A stretch of DNA of 64,000 nucleotides from Gammaproteobacteria bacterium (GTDB lineage: Bacteria; Pseudomonadota; Gammaproteobacteria; Burkholderiales; Rhodocyclaceae): NCBI GenBank assembly GCA_029289235.1, contig JARFTZ010000045.1, positions 28,702 to 92,701 on the forward strand, read 5' to 3'. Below, one piece after another: positions 1-10,061 of this stretch. The notes under the pieces were generated by a model. It saw only the letters and a list, made by a program, of their open reading frames with translations, did no database searches and had not been told where the DNA came from. Made by a program: the position numbers and the translations under genes. Within the stretch, counting starts at the first letter, position 1, and the number at the start of each line of letters is the position of its first letter.

Positions 1-33
1 CTGACGACGCTTTTTTCAGTTGAGTACCTTTAG

Positions 34-1023
34 ATGAACGATTCCACCGCTGTCAGTTTCGCCACCGGCCCGATGTGGGCCGGTTTCATCGCCTTCGTGC
101 TGGCCATGCTGGCGCTCGACCTGTTCGTGTTCGGCGGGCGCAAGACGCACCGCGTTCACGTCAAGGAAGCGCTGGCCTGGGTGATCGCCTGGGTGTCGCT
201 GGCACTGGCGTTTGCCGGGCTGCTCTGGTGGTATCTGAACGATGCGCACGGCGCCGACGTGGCGCGCACCAAGACGCTGGAGTTCCTCGCCGGCTACCTG
301 ATCGAACAGTCGCTGTCGGTCGACAACATGTTCGTCTTCGTGATGATTTTCGGCTTCTTCGCCGTGCCGCCGGAACTGCAGCGCCGCGTACTGCTTTATG
401 GCGTGCTCGGGGCGATCGTCATGCGCGCGGGGATGATCCTGGCCGGGGTCTGGCTGGTGCAGCAGTTCGCGTGGATTCTCTATGTCTTCGGTGTGTTCCT
501 GATCGTCACCGGCATCAAGATGCTGATCTTCGCCGAACACCAGCCGGACCTTGACCAGAACCCGCTGTTGCGCTGGCTGCGCAGCCATCTGCGCATCACG
601 CCGAATTTCCATGGCGAGGTGTTTTTCGTACGGCAGAACGGCCTGCTGTGGGCGACGCCGATGTTCCTCGTGCTGCTGCTCATAGAAGCCAGCGACCTGG
701 TCTTCGCGGTGGACAGCATCCCGGCGATCTTCGCCGTGACCACCGACCCGTTCATCGTGTTCACGTCGAACATCTTCGCGATCATGGGCTTGCGCGCGCT
801 CTACTTCCTGCTCGCCGACATGGCGGACCGTTTCCATCTGCTCAAGTACGGCCTCGCCATCGTGCTGGTCTTCATCGGCGGCAAGATGCTGGCGATGCCC
901 TGGTTCCACATGCCGATCCAGTGGTCGCTGTCCATCGTCGCCGGCATCATCCTTGTCTCGGTGCTCGCCAGTCTGGCGCTTTCAAGACGGCGGCACGCTC
1001 TTGTCGCAAAGGAGGAAGCATGA
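34..1023 (+). CDS. TerC/Alx-family integral membrane protein
   Basis: A 329-residue polytopic membrane protein of the TerC family, whose characterised members (Alx, MeeF-type TerC) export or control manganese. Seen: about nine hydrophobic segments and the two family signatures, EQSLSVDN at residues 91-98 and EASDLVFAVDSIPA at 218-231, whose Asp/Asn residues lie inside the membrane and are thought to bind the cation. Only 33 bases precede the start, so I cannot tell whether the pH/Mn-responsive leader common upstream of alx is present. The stop overlaps the start of the universal stress protein gene, so the two are probably translated together; a Bax-inhibitor-like gene follows. Function in this organism is inferred from the family. 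Confidence 0.9.
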   Translation: MNDSTAVSFATGPMWAGFIAFVLAMLALDLFVFGGRKTHRVHVKEALAWVIAWVSLALAFAGLLWWYLNDAHGADVARTKTLEFLAGYLIEQSLSVDNMFVFVMIFGFFAVPPELQRRVLLYGVLGAIVMRAGMILAGVWLVQQFAWILYVFGVFLIVTGIKMLIFAEHQPDLDQNPLLRWLRSHLRITPNFHGEVFFVRQNGLLWATPMFLVLLLIEASDLVFAVDSIPAIFAVTTDPFIVFTSNIFAIMGLRALYFLLADMADRFHLLKYGLAIVLVFIGGKMLAMPWFHMPIQWSLSIVAGIILVSVLASLALSRRRHALVAKEEA

Positions 1024-1526
1024 ACTCCACTTCAGCCGCGCCGGCCCTTGTCGGCAATCAGCGCGATGGCGGCGGCCGCCTGATCGCCCTTGTTTTCGAT
1101 AGCGCGCCACCACTCGCGGCGCCGATAGTCAATCTCCGGCTGATCGCGGTGGATGGCTCGGACAACGCGCTGCGCGCCGTTGTCCACGCGGCGAACCAGG
1201 CTGCTCTGATGAACGCTTGCGCGCTGCATCTGGTCCATGTGCAGCCGTGGCTCTCCAAGGAAGCTGCCGAGACCGAGCTGGCGCACAGAGGCCTGGAGGC
1301 TACGGCGCGAGCGCGCGCCACCCTGGATGCCAAGGGATTGCCATGGCGGCTGCATCTGGTGATGGGCGAGCCGGCCGAGAGAATTTTCGAGCTGGCGACT
1401 CAATTGCATGCCAGTGAAGTCGTGATGGGGTGCCGCGGCCTCGGCAACCTCGAAGGGATGTTGCTCGGTTCGGTGAGTCACGCGGTGATGCAGTTGTCGC
1501 GCATCCCCGTGCTCGTCGTGCCGTGA
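1020..1526 (+). CDS. Universal stress protein, UspA family
   Basis: Cytoplasmic 168-residue protein with one Usp domain (about residues 40-168) after an unusual 35-40-residue N-terminal extension. Seen: strand NLRLIAVDGSDNA near residue 40 and the ATP-binding pattern G-x2-G-x9-G(S) in MGCRGLGNLEGMLLGS near the C-terminus, so it belongs to the nucleotide-binding class. I chose the ATG that overlaps the terC stop (ATGA) because AAAGGAGG lies 6 bases upstream. An in-frame reading continues upstream, but inside terC. Translational coupling to terC suggests a shared stress response; the actual signal cannot be seen. Confidence 0.85.
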   Translation: MNSTSAAPALVGNQRDGGGRLIALVFDSAPPLAAPIVNLRLIAVDGSDNALRAVVHAANQAALMNACALHLVHVQPWLSKEAAETELAHRGLEATARARATLDAKGLPWRLHLVMGEPAERIFELATQLHASEVVMGCRGLGNLEGMLLGSVSHAVMQLSRIPVLVVP

Positions 1527-1573
1527 GCCTCCATTCCCTTGATGCCGTTTTTCCGAACCGAAAGGAGATACAT

Positions 1574-2254
1574 ATGAACCGGAACACTCCCCGCGCCATT
1601 GCCCTGCCGCAAGCAGGCGTCGAATCCGCCCTTGCGACCAACAAGGTGATCCGCAACACCTACCTGCTGCTGTCGCTGACCCTGGCGTTCGCCGCGCTGA
1701 CCGCAGGTGTATCCGCGGCGCTCAAGCTGCCGCATCCGGGCATCCTGCTGACGCTCGGCGGTTACTTCGGCCTGTTGTTCGCCGTGCACAAGCTCCAGAA
1801 CAGCGCGGGCGGAATTCTTGCCGTGTTCGCGCTGACCGGCTTCATGGGCTACACCCTGGGGCCGATCATCAGCCGCTATCTCGGCCTGCCCAACGGTGGC
1901 GAGATCGTCATGCAGGCGATGGGGGCGACGGCCGTGATCTTCATCGGCCTTTCAGCCTACGCCCTGACCACCCGCAAGGACTTCAGCTTCATGGGAGGCT
2001 TCCTGAGCGTCGGCATCCTGGTCGCGTTCCTCGCCGGTCTGGCGGCGGTGTTCTTCGAGATTCCGGCGCTGTCGCTGACCGTCTCGGCGGCGTTCGTGCT
2101 GCTGATGTCCGGCCTCATCCTCTACGAGACGAGCAACATCATCCACGGTGGCGAGACCAACTACGTCCTGGCGACGGTAACGCTGTTCGTCTCGATCTTC
2201 AACCTGTTCACCAGCCTGTTGCAGTTGTTCGGGGTCATGAACGGGGACGAGTGA
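1574..2254 (+). CDS. Bax inhibitor-1/YccA-family membrane protein
   Basis: 226-residue inner-membrane protein of the BI-1/LFG (UPF0005) family with seven predicted membrane spans and a soluble N-terminus of about 30 residues. Family members are Ca2+-leak-type channels; bacterial YccA modulates FtsH proteolysis of membrane proteins. Seen: the conserved late-helix segment ILYETSNIIHGGETNYV near residues 180-195, a family hallmark. The start is set by AAAGGAG seven bases upstream of ATG. It follows the terC-usp pair after 47 bases and is probably cotranscribed. Convergent with argO. Confidence 0.88.
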   Translation: MNRNTPRAIALPQAGVESALATNKVIRNTYLLLSLTLAFAALTAGVSAALKLPHPGILLTLGGYFGLLFAVHKLQNSAGGILAVFALTGFMGYTLGPIISRYLGLPNGGEIVMQAMGATAVIFIGLSAYALTTRKDFSFMGGFLSVGILVAFLAGLAAVFFEIPALSLTVSAAFVLLMSGLILYETSNIIHGGETNYVLATVTLFVSIFNLFTSLLQLFGVMNGDE

Positions 2255-2309
2255 GTGAGGATGTCGCTCCGCGGAGCGATGGGCATGAGCGACGGCGAAG
2301 AGCCGTTGC

Positions 2310-2933
2310 TCAGCCAGCTGTCGCTACGTGGCGAAGCAGCAGCGCCGCGAGCACCCACATGGTCACGCCGATCAGTCCATCCATGATCTGCCATGCTCGC
2401 GGGCGCGCAAACACCGGCGCCAGCCCGCGTGCGCCAAATCCCAGCAGCAGGAACCAGCACAGGCTGGCCGTGCTCGCGCCAAAGATGAACCACGTTCGCG
2501 ACGGCGGCGCGTGCTGGGCTCCGATGCCGCCCACCAGCAGTACCGTGTCGAGGTACACGTGCGGGTTCAGCAGGGTGAAGGCCGCGGCCTGAAGAACGGC
2601 TGACCCACGGCTGAGGCCGGTTGCGCCGCCCGTTGCTTCCAGTCGCTGCGTTTGTCTGGCCCTCCGGAAGGCCTGCCAGCCGTAAAAGGCCAGGAAGGCG
2701 GCGCCGGCCAGCGCCAGGGCGCGCGCCACGCCCGGATCCTGCCCGAGCGCTTGCGCCATGCCCATCACGCCGGCGGTGATCAATACCGCGTCAGCCAGCG
2801 CGCAAAACGCGACGACGCTGCCGACGTGCTCGTTGCGGAGCCCCTGCCGCAACACGAAGGCATTCTGCGCGCCGATGGCAACGATGAGGCCGAAACCCAG
2901 CAACAGGCCCTGAATGAAAATCGGGAAAAACAT
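2310..2933 (-). CDS. argO: LysE/ArgO-type arginine (lysine) exporter
   Basis: 207-residue LysE-superfamily exporter with six hydrophobic segments. Seen: GAQNAFVLRQG near residue 21, the family's N-terminal signature, and LLNPHVYLDTVLLVGG in the middle, diagnostic of LysE/ArgO rather than RhtB. It expels excess basic amino acids (in E. coli, arginine and the toxic analogue canavanine). It is divergent from a LysR gene resembling ArgP, the textbook regulatory pair, with a 100-bp shared promoter region. Confidence 0.9.
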   Translation of the reverse strand: MFFPIFIQGLLLGFGLIVAIGAQNAFVLRQGLRNEHVGSVVAFCALADAVLITAGVMGMAQALGQDPGVARALALAGAAFLAFYGWQAFRRARQTQRLEATGGATGLSRGSAVLQAAAFTLLNPHVYLDTVLLVGGIGAQHAPPSRTWFIFGASTASLCWFLLLGFGARGLAPVFARPRAWQIMDGLIGVTMWVLAALLLRHVATAG

Positions 2934-3033
2934 GGGAAATGCGGGACAAGAACCAAGGATATCGCCAGATTGCCCGGCCCCGTCGATTAAGACAAACTAT
3001 CGTTTCTAATGTCGATTCAGTAAATCTAAACAC

Positions 3034-3930
3034 ATGCTGGATTATCAATCCTTGTTTGCCCTGGCTGCCGTCGTGCGCGAAGGTAGCTTCGATCGCGCCG
3101 CGCGCGTGCTCAACGTCACGCCGTCGGCTATCTCGCAGCGCATTCGCCTGCTGGAAGAGCGCGTCGGCTGCGCGCTGGTGGTGCGCGGGCAGCCGTGTGC
3201 CGCGACCGAAATGGGGCGGCGGCTTTGCCGGCATGTCGATCGGGTGATGCTTCTTGAGCAGGAACTGCAGGAGGCCGTGCCGGTACTCGCCCGCGAAGGC
3301 GGTGCCCGGGTGTCGCTGCCGATCGCCGTCAATGCCGACAGCCTGGCTACCTGGTTTGCGCCGGTGATTGCCGTATTCGCCGCCGACGCGCCGGTTCTGC
3401 TGGAGGTGGCCGTCGACGATCAGGACTACACGGCCGAATGGTTGCGCGGCGGCAAGGTGCTGGGCGCCGTGACGGCGACCAGTCGCCCGGCGGCGGGTTG
3501 CAACAGCCGGCCGCTTGGTGCGATGCGTTATGTCGCCGCCGCCAGCCCAGCCTTCGTGGCGCGCCATTTCTCCGATGGCGTCGGGGCCGGCAGCTTGGCG
3601 AAGGCGCCCAGTCTCGTCTTCAACAACAAGGACGAACTGCAGGCACGCTGGGCGCAGCGCCTGTGCCACCGTCATGTCGAGCTGCCGCGGCACACGCTGC
3701 CGTCGCCACAGGCGTTCGTGACCGCTGCCCTGGCCGGCATGGGGTGGGGGCTGCACCCCGAAATGCTCGTCGCGCCACTTCTGGAGGACGGCAGCCTGGT
3801 CGAACTGGTTGCCGACACGGCGCTGGACGTGCCGCTGCATTGGCACTACGCCCGCTCGGCTTCCTCGCTCCTTGAGGAATTGACCCGCCGCATCGTTCGT
3901 GCGGCGAGTGGGGCGTTGCGGCAGGCATGA
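3034..3930 (+). CDS. argP: LysR-family regulator ArgP (IciA-like)
   Basis: 298-residue LysR regulator. The N-terminal winged HTH occupies about residues 1-60 (AARVLNVTPSAISQRIRLLEERVG) and the rest is the periplasmic-binding-like effector domain. ArgP senses arginine/lysine and activates argO; the divergent argO gene 100 bp away supports the assignment. The start codon gives the usual MLDYxxLxAL N-terminus of the subfamily. The effector (Arg, Lys) is inferred from orthologues. Confidence 0.87.
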   Translation: MLDYQSLFALAAVVREGSFDRAARVLNVTPSAISQRIRLLEERVGCALVVRGQPCAATEMGRRLCRHVDRVMLLEQELQEAVPVLAREGGARVSLPIAVNADSLATWFAPVIAVFAADAPVLLEVAVDDQDYTAEWLRGGKVLGAVTATSRPAAGCNSRPLGAMRYVAAASPAFVARHFSDGVGAGSLAKAPSLVFNNKDELQARWAQRLCHRHVELPRHTLPSPQAFVTAALAGMGWGLHPEMLVAPLLEDGSLVELVADTALDVPLHWHYARSASSLLEELTRRIVRAASGALRQA

Positions 3931-3961
3931 TCTTCCTTAGAGAAGTGCTGACTTATTGAAG

Positions 3962-4036
3962 ATTCGTCATTCCGGCGAAGGCCGGAATCCAGAAAATTCA
4001 ACGAACTGGACCCCGGCCTTCGCCGGGGTGACGAAT
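3962..4036. repeat. Intergenic imperfect palindrome between convergent argP and rhlE
   Basis: A 75-bp inverted-repeat unit. The outer arms ATTCGTCA / TGACGAAT are perfectly complementary, and each half holds a GGC-rich hairpin (TTCCGGCGAAGGCCGGAA on the left, CCCCGGCCTTCGCCGGGG on the right). CCAG / CTGG flank the inner AT-rich centre. This looks like a REP/BIME-type dispersed element of the sort common in betaproteobacterial intergenic gaps, and may also end transcription from both sides. Copy number in the genome cannot be judged from one window. Confidence 0.6.
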
Positions 4037-4097
4037 AATTCAGCGTTTCCTTAGAGCCTCGAACTCCTTGGCGCCGCCCCCGCCTGTTTTCCGGCGA

Positions 4098-5459
<1,362 letters not shown>

Positions 5460-5657
5460 GTTTGGGAACTCCAGGCATCCGCCCTGCGTGCGCGGATGAC
5501 CGCGGATGCACGAACCAGTCTGGGAAGATGCTCAGGGATTGTGGGGTCAGGCCGGGCGAAGCTGCCGGGCCTGATCGGACGCACGCCAAGACTGATGAAT
5601 GGCGCTGCGAGGAGGCGTCATCCTACCACGTTCACTGGTGTTCCCGGTCGGGATGCT

Positions 5658-7319
5658 TCAGTTATCGGGAGCGGCAACGCTTCCATCAGCGCGAATCTCG
5701 TACACAGCGACCTGATTGCGCCCCTGGTGTTTCGCGTCGTAAAGCGCTTGATCGGCCCGCGCCAGCAGGGTGTCGATGTTCTCCTGGGACTTGCTCGCTG
5801 CCGTAACGCCGATCGACACGGTGATCTTGATCGGCAACCCCTGCTTCAACGGGATTTCCGTAGTCTCGACGGCACGCCGCAAGCGCTCCGCCACAGCGAA
5901 TGCGCGCAGCACGCTGGTTTCCGGCAAGACCGCGGCGAATTCCTCGCCGCCGATCCGGCCCACGATGTCCACTTCGCGAAGCATGTCGCGAAACACCTGG
6001 CCAAGGGATCGCAACACAAGATCGCCGGTCTGGTGTCCGTGCACGTCATTGATCGCCTTGAAGTGATCGACATCGAGCATCAATACGGACAACTCGCGGC
6101 CATATCGCGTTGCTGTCGCCAGTTCGCGCTCCGCGAGCTCCATGAAAAATCGTCGGCTGAAAAGCTGTGTGAGCGGGTCTGTCTGCACGATGCGCTCCAG
6201 TTCCCGCTCGACATTCTTTTGCTGCGTGACATCCTGCAGTACCCCGAAGACGGCGTTCTGCGCCGGGTCATAGACGGCGATGGAGTGAATGTCCCTGATT
6301 TGCCCGGTGCGAGGGGCCTGGATGCGGAACTCGACATCGTATGGCACCCCTTCCTCAAGCAGTCCTTTCATTGCGGCGTCGAGCACCGGCCGATATTCCG
6401 GCATTGCCACGCGCTTGATCTGTTCAAGCGCAAAACGCTCCCCTTTCATTTCGTAAATCATGGCGGCTCCGGGGGAGGCGACGATATCCTGTGAATCGAG
6501 ATGAAGTTCCCAATTGCCTGTCTTCGAGATCAATTCAGCGCGCGCCAGGCGATCGAGGTTGAGTTGCATCAACGCCTCCGCCTCGAGCCGGCGCTTGATG
6601 TCGTCTTCCACGTCGCGATGCAGGCGGCGGTTGACGATCATGATCAGGCTGAAAACCAGGGCGATGGCCAGCAACTGAATGACGAGATACATCAACAGGT
6701 CGAAATCGTTCGGATGGAAAAAATCCGCATTCGTCGGCACGACCGACAGGTAGTAAACGGCCCGCCCGGCGAAGAGTGCGGCATACGTCGTCATCACGAC
6801 GGCAAAGAACCGGGTCCCGTGCCGCTTGCCGGCAGGCGCAAGAACGACAAGGCGCACAGCCTCCAGACTGAGCCATGCCAGCACCACGGAATAATTGATA
6901 CAGCGCCAATAGAAGCTGGGTTCGACATACGTCAAGAACGCATGGAGTCCCAGGAAAACGGCTTGCCCCACGTACAGGCGCCGGGACGGGGGGGCGAGAT
7001 CGAGATGCACGGCCAGGCCGGCGATGAGTTGCGTGAAACCCGTGGTGACAAGGCCCGCCGCCACGATGATCGACAAGAAGTCGGGAACCTGGCCGCGCAG
7101 CAGGAACAACAAGAACGACAGAAACTGGAGTGCCAACGCCCGGACCCAGAATGCGGTGACGGGGAATTTGTGCCGGTTGTCGTGCCAGGCAATGCTCATC
7201 ACGCCGACGCAAAGGCCCAGATTGACGATGTTGATGGCCAGCAGCGTGCGAAGGTCCAGGATCTGGGATAACGGCATGGCAATGGATGGCGGCGAAAGGT
7301 GTGCGGAGTTTACCTTCAC
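5658..7319 (-). CDS. Membrane-bound PAS-GGDEF diguanylate cyclase
   Basis: 553 residues: seven hydrophobic segments (about 22-232), a short coiled region (233-260), a PAS-like domain (262-375) and a GGDEF domain (380-540). Catalytic motif GGEEF at 457-461 is intact, and RxxD (REVD, 448-451) sits five residues before it, so a product-binding inhibitory I-site is present. Predicted to make cyclic di-GMP from two GTP and to be feedback inhibited. The ligand of the membrane sensor part is unknown. An alternative start is Met15 (position 7277), which gives a more typical N-terminus. No EAL domain. Confidence 0.88.
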   Translation of the reverse strand: MKVNSAHLSPPSIAMPLSQILDLRTLLAINIVNLGLCVGVMSIAWHDNRHKFPVTAFWVRALALQFLSFLLFLLRGQVPDFLSIIVAAGLVTTGFTQLIAGLAVHLDLAPPSRRLYVGQAVFLGLHAFLTYVEPSFYWRCINYSVVLAWLSLEAVRLVVLAPAGKRHGTRFFAVVMTTYAALFAGRAVYYLSVVPTNADFFHPNDFDLLMYLVIQLLAIALVFSLIMIVNRRLHRDVEDDIKRRLEAEALMQLNLDRLARAELISKTGNWELHLDSQDIVASPGAAMIYEMKGERFALEQIKRVAMPEYRPVLDAAMKGLLEEGVPYDVEFRIQAPRTGQIRDIHSIAVYDPAQNAVFGVLQDVTQQKNVERELERIVQTDPLTQLFSRRFFMELAERELATATRYGRELSVLMLDVDHFKAINDVHGHQTGDLVLRSLGQVFRDMLREVDIVGRIGGEEFAAVLPETSVLRAFAVAERLRRAVETTEIPLKQGLPIKITVSIGVTAASKSQENIDTLLARADQALYDAKHQGRNQVAVYEIRADGSVAAPDN

Positions 7320-7368
7320 TCACGGCCTGTCAGAAGAATGAAAGCGCGAGGTATTGGCGCTCCTTGCT

Positions 7369-8250
7369 TCAAACTCCATCGACCCCGCACAGCGCGAGGA
7401 TCGCCCGCAGTCCCGGGCTGAGGTGTTTGTCGCGGTGGAGGACGACCTGGAATTGGCGTTCGAGATTGAGAAAGGGCGTCGATACCGGGGCGAGCCAGCC
7501 GGACTGGATGGCGTCGCGCAGTTCGAGGGTCGAGAGGCAGCCGATGCCGAGGCCGTTGCGGACGCACTGGCGGATCGCTTCCGGCTGTTCGAGTTCGAAG
7601 GCGATGCGGCGCGGCAGGCTGGCACTGGCCAACGCCCGGTCGAAGACGTCGCGGGTGCCGGAGCCTTTTTCGCGCAGGATCCAGCTGACCTCCTTGAGGT
7701 CGTCGTGTGTCGCGGTTTTTCCGGCCAGCGGGTTGTCGGCCGCGACAAAGACGCTGAGCCGGTCCTGGTGCCAGACGTGGCGCTGCAGGCGTTCATCCTG
7801 CACAAGGCCTTCGACGAAGCCGAGGTCGATGCGGTAGGCCAGCAGGTCGGCGACGACCTGTTCGGTGTTTTTCAGCGACAGGCGCACGCGCCCGTGCGGA
7901 TGCCGCCGCCCGAGTTCGGCGAGCAGGACGGGAAGAAGGTGGTTGCCGATCGTCAGGCTGGCGCCGAGATCGAGGTCGAAAGCCAGTTGGCCGCCGTCGC
8001 TCGCCGATTCGATCTCGCGGACTCGGTCGAGGACGTCGAGCGCCTTCGGCAGCAACTGGCGGCCGGGTTCGTTGAGCCGAAGCTGGCGGCCGATGCGGTC
8101 GAACAGCAGCGTCCCGAGTTGCTGTTCCAGTTCGCCGAGTGCGGTGCTGGCGGCCGATTGCGTCAGGGCGATGCTCTCGGCGGCACGGGTGACATGCTCG
8201 TGGCTGGCGACGGCGGTGAATACCTCGAGTTGGCGCAGGGTGATTTTCAT
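7369..8250 (-). CDS. yeiE: LysR-family regulator, YeiE-like
   Basis: About 293 residues; the N-terminus MKITLRQLEVFTAVA is the classic YeiE/CysB-like start, so I prefer the ATG at 8250 over one 30 bases upstream. HTH near residues 18-40 (AAESIALTQSAASTALGELEQQLG); C-terminal effector-binding domain. YeiE in enterobacteria is linked to sulfite response. It is divergent from a yeiH-type transporter, as in many proteobacteria, with a T-N11-A palindrome (8279-8295) in the gap that is a good operator candidate. Effector not visible. Confidence 0.8.
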   Translation of the reverse strand: MKITLRQLEVFTAVASHEHVTRAAESIALTQSAASTALGELEQQLGTLLFDRIGRQLRLNEPGRQLLPKALDVLDRVREIESASDGGQLAFDLDLGASLTIGNHLLPVLLAELGRRHPHGRVRLSLKNTEQVVADLLAYRIDLGFVEGLVQDERLQRHVWHQDRLSVFVAADNPLAGKTATHDDLKEVSWILREKGSGTRDVFDRALASASLPRRIAFELEQPEAIRQCVRNGLGIGCLSTLELRDAIQSGWLAPVSTPFLNLERQFQVVLHRDKHLSPGLRAILALCGVDGV

Positions 8251-8278
8251 TTGCAGAATTGATTGAAATAATAAAAAC

Positions 8279-8295
8279 AATCTGTTTTACAGATT
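8279..8295. promoter_or_regulatory. Candidate LysR-type operator between yeiE and yeiH
   Basis: Perfect palindrome AATCTG-TTTTA-CAGATT in an otherwise AT-rich gap between the divergent LysR gene and the transporter. The core TCTG-N5-CAGA fits the T-N11-A rule of LysR binding sites, and the location matches the usual autoregulated divergent promoter. Seen directly; binding by the YeiE-like protein is inferred. Confidence 0.5.
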
Positions 8296-8333
8296 TTAGT
8301 CGGCTGGATTATCGTTCGCCATCTTTTTCCCGG

Positions 8334-9353
8334 ATGGGTTCGATGCTCAGGAAAGACAGCATTTTCGTCGGTGTCGCGCTGGTCGCGGCGATTGCTGCGG
8401 CGGCCTGGTGCCTCGCCCAGTGGGAGAGCGTCCGCCAGTACGCGGTGAGTTCGCTGACGCTGGCGCTGCTGCTCGGCGCGCTGCTCGGCAACTTTCTGCC
8501 GCGGGTCGGGCACGGCGCCTTCCGGCCCGGTCTGGCGTTCGCGCAGCGTCGCTTCCTGCGCGCCGGCGTGGCGCTGTACGGCTTCAACCTGAGCGTGCAG
8601 CAGATACTTCAGGTCGGGAGCACCGGCATCCTGGTCGATCTCGTGATGGTGGTTTCGACCTTGGGGCTCGGCTGGTTCGTCGGCCGTCGCCTGCTCGGGA
8701 TGGACCGCGAGACGGTATTGCTGGCCTCCGCCGGCAGTGCGATCTGCGGCGCGGCGGCGGTAGTGGCGACGGTGCCGATGCTGCGTTCGGACGACTCCAC
8801 GCTGGCCGGCAAGAGCGCGGTAGCCGTGGCGACGGTGGTCCTTTTCGGCACGCTGGCGATGCTTCTCTATCCGCTGATCTACGCGTGGCTCGGCGCCGGC
8901 GCGTTCGATTTCGGCATCTACGTCGGTTCGACGGTGCACGAGGTGGCGCAAGTGGTGGCCATCGGCAGCACGATCGGTGGCGAGGTCGCCAGCAGCGCGG
9001 TGATTGTCAAGATGATCCGGGTGATGCTGCTGGTGCCGTTCCTGATCGCGGTGGGCTGGTTCGCCGGAAGAGGGGGAGAGCGGAGCAACGGTAATTCCTT
9101 GCCGATCCCGTGGTTCGCCGTCGCCTTCGTGGCGCTGGCCGGGGTCAATTCGCTGCACGTCCTGCCTGCGGACGTGGTGGAGTTCCTGCGCATCGGCGGG
9201 GCACTGTTGCTGACGATGGCGATGGCCTCGCTGGGCATCGACACCAACGTGACGCGGATGAAGCAGGCGGGCTGGCGCCCGGTGCTGCTCGGCGCGGGCT
9301 TGTTCGTCCATCTCGTGCTGATCGGCGGTCTGGTGAACTGGCTGGCGGCCTGA
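8334..9353 (+). CDS. yeiH: YeiH/UPF0324-family putative sulfate/sulfite exporter
   Basis: About 339 residues, ten predicted membrane helices with symmetrical halves, family UPF0324 (PSE). Seen: the conserved segment GSAICGAAAVVATVP near residue 133 and STVHEVAQVVAIGSTIG near 200, both characteristic of YeiH. Start uncertain: ATG at 8334 or 8343; the longer reading from 8259 would run through the regulatory palindrome and is unlikely. Substrate is unproven even for E. coli YeiH; sulfur-oxyanion export is the common guess. Divergent from the YeiE-like regulator. Confidence 0.83.
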   Translation: MGSMLRKDSIFVGVALVAAIAAAAWCLAQWESVRQYAVSSLTLALLLGALLGNFLPRVGHGAFRPGLAFAQRRFLRAGVALYGFNLSVQQILQVGSTGILVDLVMVVSTLGLGWFVGRRLLGMDRETVLLASAGSAICGAAAVVATVPMLRSDDSTLAGKSAVAVATVVLFGTLAMLLYPLIYAWLGAGAFDFGIYVGSTVHEVAQVVAIGSTIGGEVASSAVIVKMIRVMLLVPFLIAVGWFAGRGGERSNGNSLPIPWFAVAFVALAGVNSLHVLPADVVEFLRIGGALLLTMAMASLGIDTNVTRMKQAGWRPVLLGAGLFVHLVLIGGLVNWLAA

Positions 9354-9398
9354 CGCGGCGGGTATCATTCCTCTTCGTTCGAGGACGGGAGGAAAGAA

Positions 9399-10061
9399 AT
9401 GCGTCTGTTGCTGGTCGAGGATGATCCGATGATCGGTGCCAGCGTCCAGCGCGGCCTGAAGCAGGAAGGCTACAGTGTCGACTGGGTGCGCGACGGCGCC
9501 GCCGCCGAAGGGGCGTTGGCCGACGGGGTGCATGAACTGATCCTGCTCGACCTCGGCCTGCCGCGCAAAAGCGGGCTGGAACTGCTCGCCGCACTGCGGC
9601 GCAGGGGCGTGGCGACGCCGGTGCTGGTGATTACCGCCCGCGATTCGGTGGCCGACCGGGTCAAGGGGCTCGACGCCGGCGCCGACGATTATCTCGTCAA
9701 GCCGTTTGATCTCGACGAATTGTCAGCGCGCGTGCGCGCCCTGTTGCGGCGGCAAGGCGGGCGGGCTTCGCCGGTGCTCGACGTCGGGCCGCTGTCGCTC
9801 GATCCGGCGGTGCACGCCGTGACGCTCGACGGAGCGCCGGTTGCCCTCTCCAAGCGCGAATTCTCCTTGCTGCACGCGCTGATGAAACAGCCCGGTGTGC
9901 CGCTGTCGCGGGCGCAGATCGAGGAGAGCCTGTATGGCTGGGGCGAGGAGATCGAAAGCAACGCTGTCGAAGTGCACATCCACGCGCTGCGGCGCAAGAT
10001 CGGCGCGGAGCGCATCCGCAACGTGCGCGGCGTCGGCTACATGGTGCCGGCCGAGCCATGA
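9399..10061 (+). CDS. OmpR-family response regulator (QseB/PmrA-like)
   Basis: 220 residues: receiver domain (1-120) with acidic pocket E7/D8/D9, phosphoacceptor D51 (LLDLGLP), and conserved Lys in DYLVKPF; C-terminal winged helix (about 125-218) ending RNVRGVGYMV. Sequence style and the partner kinase fit the QseB/PmrA/TctD group. GAGGAAAG lies just upstream of the ATG. The stop overlaps the kinase start (ATGA), so the pair is translationally coupled. A DegQ-type protease follows behind a box typical for this regulator group, suggesting envelope-stress control. Confidence 0.9.
   Translation: MRLLLVEDDPMIGASVQRGLKQEGYSVDWVRDGAAAEGALADGVHELILLDLGLPRKSGLELLAALRRRGVATPVLVITARDSVADRVKGLDAGADDYLVKPFDLDELSARVRALLRRQGGRASPVLDVGPLSLDPAVHAVTLDGAPVALSKREFSLLHALMKQPGVPLSRAQIEESLYGWGEEIESNAVEVHIHALRRKIGAERIRNVRGVGYMVPAEP

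Noticed and set aside
16..909. Long minus-strand frame opposite terC
   Set aside because: Charged, repetitive translation antisense to a well-supported membrane protein gene.
2264..2279. Perfect 16-bp palindrome TCGCTCCGCGGAGCGA after the Bax-inhibitor-like gene
   Set aside because: No T-run and short; could be a weak bidirectional stop of convergent genes but not separable from chance in high-GC DNA.
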